Assembly: GCF_019336435.1 (NCBI RefSeq)
Contig: NZ_JAHWXQ010000001.1
Coordinates: 558,001-622,000, forward strand
Length of the DNA stretch: 64,000 nucleotides
Direction: 5' to 3'
DNA from: Pontibacter populi
Lineage (GTDB): Bacteria; Bacteroidota; Bacteroidia; Cytophagales; Hymenobacteraceae
This document shows positions 43,335 through 52,200 of this stretch, one piece after another. The number at the start of each line of letters is the position of its first letter. The stretch's first letter is position 1. The position numbers were made by a program, and so were the translations under genes. Under the pieces are notes generated by a model. That model was not told the DNA's origin. It did no database searches and was given only the letters and a program-made list of their open reading frames with translations.

Positions 43335-46013
43335 TTGCGACACATTTTGATTTTTTTGCTGCTCGTGCAGCTCGCCGTACTTTCTCCTCTGCTGGCGACA
43401 GGCCAGATCATGCCTCGTACCCTGCGTTCTGCAAGTGCAAAACAAGATACGGTAAAGCAGGATTCTGTTAGACTGGCAGCCCCGCAAGGCGACATCGAGA
43501 CGACAATCAAATATTCGGCCAGAGATTCCATTCAGCTGGAAGCTACCAGCAGAATTGTTCACCTGTACGGCGATGCCAAGATCAACTATGGCTCCATGTC
43601 GCTCCAGGCGGCTTACATCAAAATCGATTACGAGACCAACCTGCTTACTGCTACCTCACTTACCGACTCAACCGGTAAAGACATTGGTGTTCCGGTTTTT
43701 GTGGATGGTGCCGAATCTTATTCTGCCAAACGCATAGCCTACAACTTTAAAACCAAACGCGGCCGCATTGCTGAAGTAGTAACGCAGCAAGGCGAAGGTT
43801 TTATACACTCCGAACTCGTAAAAAAGAACGAAGCCAACGAAATTTTCGGGTTACATAATAAATATACCACTTGTAACCTGGCGCATCCGCACTTTTATAT
43901 CAGTGCAGGCAAAATAAAAGCCATCCCGAACGATAAAGTCATGTCAGGCCCGTTTAACCTGGTTATTGGCGATATTCCTACCCCACTGGGTTTCCTGTTC
44001 GGGTTGTTTCCTACGCCAAAGAACAATCGCTCTTCGGGGGTTATAGTTCCGAGCTTCGGAGAGAACTCTCTGCGCGGATTTTACCTGATGAACGGCGGGT
44101 ATTACCTGGCCCTGAACGATTACATAGGAGCCAGCTTAACCGGCGATGTTTACTCACTTGGCGGTTATGATCTGCGCCTGAGCGCCGACTATAGAAAACG
44201 CTATGCTTATCAGGGCTCTTTCGGAATCGACCACACCTATTTTAAGTACGATGAGGCTGACAGAGGAGGAAGCATATCTACCAATGACCTTCCGGGAATT
44301 TTACCACCATCTGAAAGAACCTATAGAGTAAGATGGATGCACAGCCCTGTAGCAAAACCTGGCAAAGGTCGCCTTACGGCCAGTGTAGATGCAAGTACCG
44401 GGCAACACAACCGTATAGCAGGCTATAACTCCACTGCCGACAGATTAGCTGCTACCTTTAACTCCAGTATCTCTTACCAGAAAAACATACAGAACTCGCC
44501 TTTCAGCTACTCTGTAAAATTAAGACAAGGCCAGACCTCAGGCGGACTGATGAACTTTATATTGCCGGATGTCAGCTTCGGTATGACCTCGGTTAGCTTA
44601 TATGAGGTACTTACTAAAAATGTACCTACAGGCCGCTGGTACGAAGACTTTACATTTGGCTATAACTTTACGGCCAGCAACGAAATATCTCAGCGGATAG
44701 AAGCAGGCAGAAACAGATTTGGTGCCTCTAACAGGTTTGGAGATGTTGGTGTTATAGGCGCCAGCGCCGAGGCGGACACGATCAGCTTAAATGATTTCCA
44801 GGCTTTATGGAAAAACGGCCGCCGCTCTGCTACGCATAACTTCAACATTGGCCTGGGCAGCTATAAACTGTTCAAATACTTCAACTTATCACCTAGTGTA
44901 AGCTACAGCGAAAGATGGGTCGACAGGAAATTCACCTACTCCTACAACCCGGATTCTAACGCAGTAGATGTTGACACTACAAGATTTGGCAGGGTTTACA
45001 ACTATAGTGCAGGCGCCTCTTTAAGCACCAATATTTATGGTACGGTTTACGTGCGCGGCAAGCGCGTAGAAGCGATCCGTCACATGATCAGACCATCTTT
45101 ATCGTATAGTTACCAGCCTGATTTCGGGGATCCGTTCTTTGGATTTTACCAGAACCTGTACCTGGGCGAGGATACTAACGGCAGACCGATTTATCAGCAA
45201 CTAAGCCGTTTTGAGTCGGGAGCACCAAGCACAGGACTGCAGAGTTTCCTGAGCTTTGGTTTACAGAACAACATTGAGATGAAGGTAAAGGCCAAGTCTG
45301 ATACAACCGGCAAAACCTTTGAGAAAGTCAGCATTATAGATAACCTGGGCATACGTGGAGGTTACAATTTTGCAGCCGACTCACTTAAAATGAGTCAGAT
45401 CTCTTTAAACATGAACACCCGCCTGTTCAAGATCATAAATGTAGGCTTTACATCAAACTTTAACCCTTACCAGACAGACTCGCTAGGCAGAAACATAGAC
45501 CGTTACCTGTTAAGTGGACCAGGCTTTAAACCAGCCCGGCTTACCAATGCAGGCCTGCAGATAAGTGCCAACTTAAACCCACAGGCCCGCCGGTCTGATA
45601 CCTCTGTACCGAGCAACCTGCCAACCCTTGGTCAGGACACCAACCCATTCGAGCCGCAGTATGTAGACTTTAAAATTCCGTGGACACTGAGCATTGACTA
45701 TACAGTTAACTTCAATCGCGGTTTAGGCCGGGCCGAGAATACCATAAACAACACCCTGGGCGTAGACGGCGACCTGAACATCACAGATAAATGGAAGATC
45801 AGTTATTACGCCCATTACGACTTAGTGGAACAGCAGATTGCAAGTGCACGCCTAAACATTCACCGGGATTTGCACTGCTGGGACATGAGCATAAGCTGGA
45901 CACCATTCGGGTATGTGAGAGGATATAACATAACTATAAATGCACGGTCCTCCCTGCTACGGGATCTGAAATTAACGAAGAGATCTTCTTCATCAGGAAT
46001 AAACTACAGATAA
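43335..46013 (+). CDS. lptD: LPS assembly protein LptD-like outer-membrane barrel
   Basis: LptD forms the outer-membrane translocon that inserts lipopolysaccharide. The 892-residue protein has a signal peptide (about 1-23), an N-terminal OstA-like beta-jellyroll (about 50-200) with RIVHLYGDAKINYGSMSLQAAYIKIDYE-like strands (key pattern GDAKINY) and PFNLVIGDIPTPLGFLFGLFP, then a long beta-barrel region to the C-terminus. The start is apparently TTG 43335 with a hydrophobic signal right after; no ATG is in frame just upstream. It is divergent to the amidase-MlaD pair, so envelope genes share this promoter region. Full terminator follows at 46012-46048. Confidence 0.9.
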   Translation: MRHILIFLLLVQLAVLSPLLATGQIMPRTLRSASAKQDTVKQDSVRLAAPQGDIETTIKYSARDSIQLEATSRIVHLYGDAKINYGSMSLQAAYIKIDYETNLLTATSLTDSTGKDIGVPVFVDGAESYSAKRIAYNFKTKRGRIAEVVTQQGEGFIHSELVKKNEANEIFGLHNKYTTCNLAHPHFYISAGKIKAIPNDKVMSGPFNLVIGDIPTPLGFLFGLFPTPKNNRSSGVIVPSFGENSLRGFYLMNGGYYLALNDYIGASLTGDVYSLGGYDLRLSADYRKRYAYQGSFGIDHTYFKYDEADRGGSISTNDLPGILPPSERTYRVRWMHSPVAKPGKGRLTASVDASTGQHNRIAGYNSTADRLAATFNSSISYQKNIQNSPFSYSVKLRQGQTSGGLMNFILPDVSFGMTSVSLYEVLTKNVPTGRWYEDFTFGYNFTASNEISQRIEAGRNRFGASNRFGDVGVIGASAEADTISLNDFQALWKNGRRSATHNFNIGLGSYKLFKYFNLSPSVSYSERWVDRKFTYSYNPDSNAVDVDTTRFGRVYNYSAGASLSTNIYGTVYVRGKRVEAIRHMIRPSLSYSYQPDFGDPFFGFYQNLYLGEDTNGRPIYQQLSRFESGAPSTGLQSFLSFGLQNNIEMKVKAKSDTTGKTFEKVSIIDNLGIRGGYNFAADSLKMSQISLNMNTRLFKIINVGFTSNFNPYQTDSLGRNIDRYLLSGPGFKPARLTNAGLQISANLNPQARRSDTSVPSNLPTLGQDTNPFEPQYVDFKIPWTLSIDYTVNFNRGLGRAENTINNTLGVDGDLNITDKWKISYYAHYDLVEQQIASARLNIHRDLHCWDMSISWTPFGYVRGYNITINARSSLLRDLKLTKRSSSSGINYR

Positions 46014-46048
46014 ACAATAACAGCCACCCTGAGTGGCTGTTATTGTTT
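46012..46048 (+). terminator. Rho-independent terminator after lptD
   Basis: Perfect stem AAACAATAACAGCCAC / GTGGCTGTTATTGTTT with a five-base loop. It overlaps the lptD stop by two bases. Confidence 0.9.
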
Positions 46049-46086
46049 CGGAAGTTTTATAGTTTTACAAAAAAATACGAAAGCAC

Positions 46087-46908
46087 ATGTCAGTTCAGAA
46101 AAAAACCGATGTAAAAGTGATCACCACGCACCAGTTGCAGAACATGAAGGAGCGCGGTGAAAAAATATCGATGTTAACCGCCTACGACTTTTCCATGGCT
46201 ACTATTCTGGACGCCGCCGGGATTGATGTGTTGCTGGTTGGAGACTCTGCATCTAACGTAATGGCCGGACACGAAACCACCCTACCTATTACCCTGGACC
46301 AGATGATCTACCATGCGCAATCAGTGGTGCGTGGCACAAAGCGTGCTTTTGTAGTGGTAGATATGCCCTTTGGTTCTTACCAGGGCAACTCATCCGAGGC
46401 ATTGCGTTCTGCTATCCGGATCATGAAAGAATCAGGAGCACACGGCATAAAGCTGGAAGGCGGCGCGGAGATAAAAGAGTCGGTAACACGCATACTGAGC
46501 GCAGGTGTACCGGTAATGGGTCACCTTGGCTTAACACCTCAGTCTATCTATAAATTTGGTACGTACACGGTACGCGCTAAAGAAGATGCTGAAGCACAGA
46601 AACTGATAGAGGATGCACATTTGCTTCAGGAGCTAGGTTGCTTTGCTATAGTTCTGGAAAAAATTCCGTCCGCGCTCGCGAAACGCGTTGCAGAATCCTT
46701 AGAGATCCCGATCATTGGTATTGGCGCTGGCCCTCATGTTGATGGCCAGGTACTGGTTGTACACGATATGCTTGGCATCAATAAGGAATTCAAACCCCGC
46801 TTCCTGCGCCGCTATGCTGACCTGCACACCATCATGACCGATGCCGTTCAGAACTATATTAAAGACGTAAAAGACCGCGACTTCCCGAACGAAAAAGAAG
46901 CATATTAA
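46087..46908 (+). CDS. panB: 3-methyl-2-oxobutanoate hydroxymethyltransferase
   Basis: PanB makes ketopantoate from alpha-ketoisovalerate for pantothenate and CoA synthesis. The 273-residue protein has the metal and substrate motifs [60 protein letters not shown] and [24 protein letters not shown] (named in parts; key residues Asp in VGDS and the Glu in LEGG). Length and motif order are normal for a decameric PanB. It is followed by a word-repeat spacer (46912-47066) and an RluA-type gene. Confidence 0.97.
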   Translation: MSVQKKTDVKVITTHQLQNMKERGEKISMLTAYDFSMATILDAAGIDVLLVGDSASNVMAGHETTLPITLDQMIYHAQSVVRGTKRAFVVVDMPFGSYQGNSSEALRSAIRIMKESGAHGIKLEGGAEIKESVTRILSAGVPVMGHLGLTPQSIYKFGTYTVRAKEDAEAQKLIEDAHLLQELGCFAIVLEKIPSALAKRVAESLEIPIIGIGAGPHVDGQVLVVHDMLGINKEFKPRFLRRYADLHTIMTDAVQNYIKDVKDRDFPNEKEAY

Positions 46909-46911
46909 TTT

Positions 46912-47066
46912 ATAGTTAAGAGTTATGAGTTAAAAGTTTAGAGTGAGGCAACATTCTTTAAGCATAAAGTCTCCATCAGTTTTGTTGGTGATGTACATCT
47001 CTTTATGTGGCCCTATTCAGACTGATTAAACTTTTAACTCATAACTTTTAACTTTTAACTAAAGCC
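46912..47066. repeat. Inverted word-repeat spacer
   Basis: Left arm AAGAGTTATGAGTTAAAAGT and right arm AAACTTTTAACTCATAACTT are reverse complements over about 18 bases, continuing as GTTAAAAGT-type words, with about 90 bases of unique sequence between. It separates panB from the pseudouridine synthase gene. Similar designs occur at 1473, 39568, 60796 and 62408. Confidence 0.75.
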
Positions 47067-47067
47067 C

Positions 47068-47742
47068 ATGGCTTTTTTAGACGTACTGTTTGAGGATAAC
47101 CATGTGCTGGTGGTAAATAAACCTGCAGGCTTGCTGGTACATGGCGACGAAACAGGTGACATTACGCTCGCTGATCTTGCCAAAGAATACATTAAAGAGA
47201 AGTATGGTAAGCCCGGCAATGTGTTTATAGGTGTGGTTCACCGCCTCGACAGGCCGGTAAGCGGTGTGGTGCTGATGGCTAAAACGTCTAAGGCGCTTGC
47301 CCGGCTGAATGAGCTTTTCCGGAGTAAAAAAACGCGTAAAATTTACTGGGCTATAGTACTTAACCGTCCGCAACAGGAAAGCGGCACCTTAGTACACTGG
47401 CTCGTAAAAGACTCCTCTAAGAACGTAACGAAGGCGTTTGCAAAAGAGAATGCGGCAGGCCAGCGCTCGGAGTTAAACTATAAATTATTGGGTGATCATC
47501 AAGGCAAATACCTTTTAGAAGTAAACCCCATAACCGGTCGGCCTCACCAGATACGCGTACAGCTTGCCTCTATGCGCTGCCCCATAGTTGGCGACCTGAA
47601 GTACGGTGCCGCACAACCGCTACCAGATAAAAGTATTGCACTGCACGCCCGACAGCTAGAATTTGAGCACCCTACGCTTAAAACAACTATAACTGTAAGC
47701 GCTCCTTTGCCGGCAACTGCTACCTGGAAACCGTTTGCCTAA
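47068..47742 (+). CDS. RluA-family pseudouridine synthase
   Basis: This 224-residue enzyme isomerises uridine to pseudouridine in rRNA or tRNA. It has the active-site motif HRLDRPVSGVVLMAKT with catalytic Asp61, the flanking VVNKPAGLLVHGDE (about 15-28), and the C-terminal GRPHQIRVQLASMRCPIVGD and HARQLEFEHP motifs. It has no S4 domain, so it belongs to the RluA/TruC type; the modified nucleotide cannot be determined by eye. It is preceded by a word-repeat spacer rather than an operon partner. Confidence 0.94.
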   Translation: MAFLDVLFEDNHVLVVNKPAGLLVHGDETGDITLADLAKEYIKEKYGKPGNVFIGVVHRLDRPVSGVVLMAKTSKALARLNELFRSKKTRKIYWAIVLNRPQQESGTLVHWLVKDSSKNVTKAFAKENAAGQRSELNYKLLGDHQGKYLLEVNPITGRPHQIRVQLASMRCPIVGDLKYGAAQPLPDKSIALHARQLEFEHPTLKTTITVSAPLPATATWKPFA

Positions 47743-47859
47743 TGCTACTTATCAATGAGTAAAATTTATTCCTTACTCCAACATTAATCATTCCCTCATT
47801 CTTCATTACAAAAGTATGATTCTCGTCACCTTTCTGAACTTTTATACTCCTTAGGCTAT

Positions 47860-47887
47860 TTTGATTGTGAAACCTGTTGTAATTTTG
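47860..47887 (+). promoter_or_regulatory. Candidate promoter upstream of the desaturase gene
   Basis: TTTG at 47860-47863 and TAATTTTG at 47880-47887 form a Bacteroidota-type -33/-7 pair with a slightly short 16-base spacer, 63 bases before the start at 47950. Confidence 0.4.
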
Positions 47888-47949
47888 CGGCAGTAACACA
47901 AACTATAGTTTATAGTTACCCAATTATACAATTCAATACATCTGCTTTA

Positions 47950-48696
47950 ATGGCCATCCTGATTTTCTTTTTAGTACACTGGTACTTATCACTATTTGTA
48001 CAGACGTTCTTCCTGCATCGCTATGCAGCGCATAAAATGTTTACCATGAACCCGTTCTGGGAAAAAGCATTTTACCTGCTAACATATATTGCGCAGGGCT
48101 CTTCGTTCCTGTCGCCGCGTGCTTATGCTATTTTACACCGCATGCACCACGCTTTTTCAGACACAGAACGCGACCCGCACTCTCCGCATTATTCTAACAA
48201 TGCCTTTACGATGATGTGGAAGACTAAAAACATCTACAACGATGTACTGAATAACCGGGTGGAACCAGAGCGCCGTTTCGAAGGCAATTACCCAGTGTGG
48301 AATGCAATCGAAAGACTTGGTGATTCTTATTTATCCAGAATTGGCTGGGGTGTGCTTTATGTATTGTTCTACATTCAGTTTGCTGAGTTCTGGTGGATGT
48401 ATTTATTGCTACCGCTTCACTTTTTGATGGGTCCGATACATGGCGCTATCGTAAACTGGAGTGGCCACAAATATGGTTACCAGAACTTCGACAACAACGA
48501 CAAGTCACGTAACTCACTTTTCTTCGATTTCCTGACTGGTGGCGAGCTATTCCAGAACAATCACCACAAATTACCAAACCGCGTTAACTTCGGTGTAAAA
48601 TGGTGGGAAGTAGACCCAACCTGGCCTGTTATCTGGACATTGAGTAAACTGAGCATTATAAAACTTAAGCCCGTTAAGGTGAAAGTAAAAGCATAA
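47950..48696 (+). CDS. Membrane fatty-acyl-CoA/ACP desaturase
   Basis: This 248-residue di-iron desaturase introduces a double bond into fatty acyl chains. The three histidine clusters are visible: HRYAAH at 23-28, HRMHH at 63-67 and QNNHH near residue 201. About four hydrophobic helices place it in the inner membrane. It is short compared with full-length Delta9 desaturases but typical for the Bacteroidota acyl-CoA desaturase group. It stands alone with its own promoter-like site upstream and a terminator downstream. Confidence 0.93.
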   Translation: MAILIFFLVHWYLSLFVQTFFLHRYAAHKMFTMNPFWEKAFYLLTYIAQGSSFLSPRAYAILHRMHHAFSDTERDPHSPHYSNNAFTMMWKTKNIYNDVLNNRVEPERRFEGNYPVWNAIERLGDSYLSRIGWGVLYVLFYIQFAEFWWMYLLLPLHFLMGPIHGAIVNWSGHKYGYQNFDNNDKSRNSLFFDFLTGGELFQNNHHKLPNRVNFGVKWWEVDPTWPVIWTLSKLSIIKLKPVKVKVKA

Positions 48697-48697
48697 C

Positions 48698-48730
48698 AAA
48701 AAAGCCCTTCGGAAACGGAGAGCTTTTTTT
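48698..48730 (+). terminator. Rho-independent terminator after the desaturase gene
   Basis: AAAAAAGCCCTTCG GAAA CGGAGAGCTTTTTT: near-palindromic stem with two mismatches, a GAAA loop and a T tract. Confidence 0.85.
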
Positions 48731-48736
48731 GTTTGT

Positions 48737-49656
48737 CTGAATCAGGATATTCAGGCTTGATTTATAGTTGCAGCTATAGTTTTAATGTTGCTTTACTCTT
48801 CCCGTTACATATTGCTGGCGCGGGTTTGCAACCCGTGTCTATCTATAGTGTTGAGTTTGTAACTCAACTGGCCCGACAGGGACAGGAAATGTAAAGGGCT
48901 TTTGCTATAGTTCTAAAGTTTGTATTTTACCTCATCCCAGCCCTCTCCTAAAAACAGGAGAGGGAGCTCAGTTAACATTCTACATTTTGTCATCTCGAAC
49001 AGCGTGAGAGATCTGGTAGCGTTAACCCACCCCTACCCCTCCCGAGAGGGGAATTTTAGCTTTTGGTATAGTTGGGTTTATAGTTCTATAGTTAACGTAT
49101 TAACACCCCTATAGTCCCCTCAGGGGACGCCTTCCCAATAGTTGTAGCTTCCAGTGTAGTTCTATAGTTACAGACCACGAGCGGACAGGTCGCGACCTGT
49201 CCCTTTGGAATTATAGCCACGATAAAACTCGAAGCTTCCCGGTTCAAACTATAGCTTCTACTATCGAACTGATTTCAGTCTTTTGGTTGAGCGCCTTTGA
49301 TTTGTTGCGGTGCCGTCAGGCAATCCGAGGAACGAGGATAGCAAGAAAGCAACAGCGCGATGCCCGAAGACGAGGCCTCCCGGCCGTGAGGGCACCAAAG
49401 CCAAAGATGAAAAGATAGGTAAGTAAAGCTCCCAGCATTGGAGTGAATTTGAAACTATTGCTTGGTTCTAATTGCAACTATAGTTAGCTAAAAGCTGAGA
49501 TAGCTTCCTCCTAACGTCGAAATGACAAAAGGGAACTATAGGACTCTTAAGATTCCTTGACTGACGCTCGGGATGACAAGCACGAAACTATAAAAACCAA
49601 CTATAAACCTGCAACTTACACAACCATAATTCACAAAAACAACCCTTAAACTATAG
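48737..49656. repeat. Long non-coding gap with dispersed repeat copy B
   Basis: This stretch of about 0.9 kb holds no gene I can support. 49021-49530 is copy B of the dispersed ~0.5 kb repeat (core 49283-49400, containing GGTTGAGCGCC, GATGCCCGAAGACGAGGCC and GTGAGGGCACCAAAG). 48930-48965 is a short hairpin (CCCTCTCCTAAAAACAGGAGAGGG, with CCTCTCCT and AGGAGAGG arms). About ten TATAGTT/AACTATA words occur. Confidence 0.8.
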
Positions 49657-49687
49657 TTTGATATTACCTAAACAATACTTACCTTTG
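49657..49687 (+). promoter_or_regulatory. Promoter of the rpsP operon
   Basis: TTTG at 49657-49660, a 19-base spacer and TACCTTTG at 49680-49687 match the Bacteroidota sigma-A promoter consensus (TTTG-N19-TAnnTTTG) very well, 52 bases before the rpsP start. Confidence 0.85.
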
Positions 49688-49700
49688 CGGTTCTAAAAAC

Positions 49701-49720
49701 TGGCGGACGGGTTCCGCCGA
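49701..49720 (+). promoter_or_regulatory. 5'-UTR hairpin before rpsP
   Basis: GGCGGA (49702-49707) pairs with TCCGCC (49713-49718) across a five-base loop, in the leader between the promoter and the S16 start. It may be a ribosomal-protein leader element; the structure is short and the assignment is tentative. Confidence 0.35.
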
Positions 49721-49738
49721 CGTTAAAAATTATACAAA

Positions 49739-50293
49739 ATGGCTGTTAAAATCAGACTGGCCCGCAGAGGCCGCAAAAAAGCCGCTATCTACGATATCGT
49801 AGTAGCAGACGCTCGTGCACCACGTGATGGTAAATTCATCGAGAAACTGGGTACTTACAACCCTAACACTAACCCTGCGTCTATCGACTTCTCTGACGAG
49901 AAGGCATTCCAGTGGTTGATGAACGGAGCGCAACCAACTGACACTGTAAAAGCAATGCTTTCTTACAGAGGTATCCTTTTCAAAAAACACCTTCAGATTG
50001 GTGTAAACAAAGGTGCTATCACTCAGGAAACTGCTGATGCTCGTTTCGAAGAGTGGAAGAACGCGAAAGACGCTAAAATTGCAGGTAAAGTTGAAAGCCT
50101 GGGTTCTGCTAAAGAAGCTGCTAAGAAAGCTGCTTTTGAAGCTGAAACTAAGAAGAAAGAAGCTCGTGCAGAAGCAATCCGTCAGCGTGAAGCTGCTGCG
50201 CTTGCTGCAAACACACCTGCTGCTGAAGAAGAAGCTACAGACGCACCTGAGGCATCAGCTGAAGGCGAAGCTACAACTGAAGAGCAAGCATAA
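49739..50293 (+). CDS. rpsP: 30S ribosomal protein S16
   Basis: S16 is a small-subunit assembly protein. The first 85 residues of this 184-residue protein are the conserved core ([43 protein letters not shown], cited by its key segment [13 protein letters not shown]). A long C-terminal tail (about 95-184) is made of Lys/Glu/Ala-rich repeats ending in [11 protein letters not shown]; such acidic tails are common in Bacteroidota S16. The gene is the first of rpsP-rimM-trmD-rplS and has a strong promoter at 49657. Tail codons are repetitive but in frame, with no sign of disruption. Confidence 0.97.
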   Translation: MAVKIRLARRGRKKAAIYDIVVADARAPRDGKFIEKLGTYNPNTNPASIDFSDEKAFQWLMNGAQPTDTVKAMLSYRGILFKKHLQIGVNKGAITQETADARFEEWKNAKDAKIAGKVESLGSAKEAAKKAAFEAETKKKEARAEAIRQREAAALAANTPAAEEEATDAPEASAEGEATTEEQA

Positions 50294-50304
50294 TTTAGTG
50301 TGCC

Positions 50305-50886
50305 ATGAACATTGATGCTTGTTTTCAACTCGGATACATCGTTAAGACGCATGGCATAAAGGGGCAGGTTGTTGCGTTTTTTGACGTGGACTTTCCCGAA
50401 GATTACGAAGATCTGGAATCAGTTTTCCTTGAACAACAGGGAAGACTGGTTCCATTTTTTATTGATGCCATGGAGCCCCAGCAAAAAGGTCGTTTCATTA
50501 TTAAGTTTGAAGATATAAATACCATAGAGCAGGCTGAAAAGCTTCGCAATACGGCTTTATACTTACCGCTTAATGAGCTGCCTGAACTGGAAGAAGGCCA
50601 GTTTTATTTCCATGACGTGATCGGCTACAAAGTAGTAGATGCACAGCACGGCGAACTTGGCACTGTAAAAGACTTTTATGATATGCCGCAGCAGCAACTA
50701 ATGGCCATGGACTACAAGGACCAGGAAATGCTGATACCGGTAATGGACGAAACCATGCTGCGAGCCGACCACGAAGGCAAAATACTACACGTAAGCCTGC
50801 CGGAAGGATTGCTCGAAGTTTATACCCAACCTAGCCGCCCCGAGGATGCAGATGATGCAGACGAGGACACGGAAGAGGAGAAATAA
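50305..50886 (+). CDS. rimM: Ribosome maturation factor RimM
   Basis: RimM helps assemble the 30S head by binding S19. The 193-residue protein has the N-terminal beta-barrel ([17 protein letters not shown], about 10-26) and the PRC barrel with [13 protein letters not shown] and LIPVMDETM; the usual C-terminal motif region LPEGLLEVY precedes an acidic tail ([13 protein letters not shown]). It begins 11 bp after rpsP and its stop overlaps the start of trmD by one base. Length is slightly long because of the acidic tail. Confidence 0.95.
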   Translation: MNIDACFQLGYIVKTHGIKGQVVAFFDVDFPEDYEDLESVFLEQQGRLVPFFIDAMEPQQKGRFIIKFEDINTIEQAEKLRNTALYLPLNELPELEEGQFYFHDVIGYKVVDAQHGELGTVKDFYDMPQQQLMAMDYKDQEMLIPVMDETMLRADHEGKILHVSLPEGLLEVYTQPSRPEDADDADEDTEEEK

Positions 50887-51563
50887 TGCGTATTGATATT
50901 ATCAGCTGCCAGCCAGATCTGCTGGAAAGCCCCTTTAGCCATTCTATTCTTAGACGCGCGCAGCAAAAAGGCCTTGTAGAAATACACCTGCACGACCTGC
51001 GTAAGTATGCCATAAACAAATATGGCCAGATAGATGATTATGCTTTTGGCGGCGGTGCAGGCATGGTAATGATGATTGAGCCGATCGATAAGTGTATTTC
51101 TGAATTACAGGCTGAGCGCACTTACGACGCCATTATTTATATGACGCCGGACGGGCAGACCCTGAACCAGAATACAGTGAATCAGTTCTCGCTGCTGCAA
51201 AATATACTTATTCTCTGCGGACACTATAAAGGCGTGGATGAGCGCGTACGTCAGCGGTTTGTAACACACGAGATCAGCATTGGCGATTATGTATTGTCGG
51301 GCGGAGAATTAGGAGCTGCAGTACTGGCTGATGCCATTATCCGGATCATACCGGGTGTGCTGAACGATGAATCTTCGGCTTTGACTGACTCTTTCCAGGA
51401 TGGGTTGCTGGCACCACCGGTATTTACCAGGCCAGCAGACTATAAAGGCATGAAAGTTCCCGAAATCCTTTTATCGGGAGATGGGCCTAAAATTGAACAG
51501 TGGCGCTTTGAACAAGCCATTGAACGCACCAGGCAACGCAGACCAGATCTGCTGGGTGAGTAG
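50886..51563 (+). CDS. trmD: tRNA (guanine37-N1)-methyltransferase
   Basis: TrmD methylates G37 in tRNAs reading CNN codons to prevent frameshifts. The 225-residue SPOUT enzyme shows the trefoil-knot motifs [16 protein letters not shown] and [18 protein letters not shown], and the C-terminal substrate region [22 protein letters not shown]. The start ATG at 50886 shares a base with the RimM stop. Length is typical. rplS follows 142 bp later with its own promoter element. Confidence 0.97.
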   Translation: MRIDIISCQPDLLESPFSHSILRRAQQKGLVEIHLHDLRKYAINKYGQIDDYAFGGGAGMVMMIEPIDKCISELQAERTYDAIIYMTPDGQTLNQNTVNQFSLLQNILILCGHYKGVDERVRQRFVTHEISIGDYVLSGGELGAAVLADAIIRIIPGVLNDESSALTDSFQDGLLAPPVFTRPADYKGMKVPEILLSGDGPKIEQWRFEQAIERTRQRRPDLLGE

Positions 51564-51655
51564 AATTTACTGGCAACAACACAAGTTGCTAACAGATTAT
51601 AACACAACAAAAAATATTTTTCGGAGCAATTATTCTTATGTAAAAAATAATTACA

Positions 51656-51663
51656 TATCTTTG
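51656..51663 (+). promoter_or_regulatory. Candidate -7 element TATCTTTG upstream of rplS
   Basis: TATCTTTG lies 43 bases before the rplS start within a 142-bp AT-rich gap after trmD and fits the Bacteroidota -7 consensus; a -33 box is weak. Confidence 0.45.
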
Positions 51664-51705
51664 CAGTCCGAATTCAAGAAGATACTTTAGCTTTAGAACA
51701 TAGCC

Positions 51706-52059
51706 ATGAGCGAATTAATTAAATTTATCGAGCAGGAATACACTGACAAACGCGCTTCTTTCCCTGTTTTCCAGGCAGGTGATACTATCAATATCCACGT
51801 TAAAATCCGTGAAGGTAACAAAGAGCGTGTGCAGCAGTTCCAGGGCGTTGTTATTCAGCGCAAGAACGTTAACACAAACGGCGAAACTTTTACTGTTAGA
51901 AAAATCTCTAACCAGATTGGTCTAGAGCGTATCTTCCCACTTCTTTCTCCATCTATCGAGAAAATCGAGCTTGTTAGAAAAGGTAGAGTAAGAAGAGCAA
52001 GACTTTACTATCTGAGAGGCTTGTCAGGTAAGGCTGCAAGAATCAAGGAAAGAAGATAA
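51706..52059 (+). CDS. rplS: 50S ribosomal protein L19
   Basis: L19 sits at the 30S-50S interface. The 117-residue protein shows the conserved [31 protein letters not shown] core and [40 protein letters not shown] (key parts [11 protein letters not shown] and RRARLYYLR). Length and composition are standard. It has a promoter-like site upstream and a terminator downstream, so it can be transcribed separately from rpsP-rimM-trmD. Confidence 0.98.
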   Translation: MSELIKFIEQEYTDKRASFPVFQAGDTINIHVKIREGNKERVQQFQGVVIQRKNVNTNGETFTVRKISNQIGLERIFPLLSPSIEKIELVRKGRVRRARLYYLRGLSGKAARIKERR

Positions 52060-52087
52060 TACCTGTTTTCACAAATTTTCCATAGTT

Positions 52088-52121
52088 AAAAAGGAGCTGT
52101 TCGAACAACAGCTCCTTTTTT
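52088..52121 (+). terminator. Rho-independent terminator after rplS
   Basis: Perfect stem AAAAAGGAGCTGTT / AACAGCTCCTTTTT with a five-base loop and a T tract. Confidence 0.95.
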
Positions 52122-52200
52122 ATTTACTTCGCTTCCGGAACCAGAAATAAAAGGCTCATCTTATCCTGTTTTTATCTTTGTGCAACAAGCTGCTACACTC

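Noticed and set aside
48920-49114. Short open frame inside the long gap before rpsP
   Set aside because: It runs through hairpin words and the edge of repeat copy B, and its frame is not kept in the other repeat copy.
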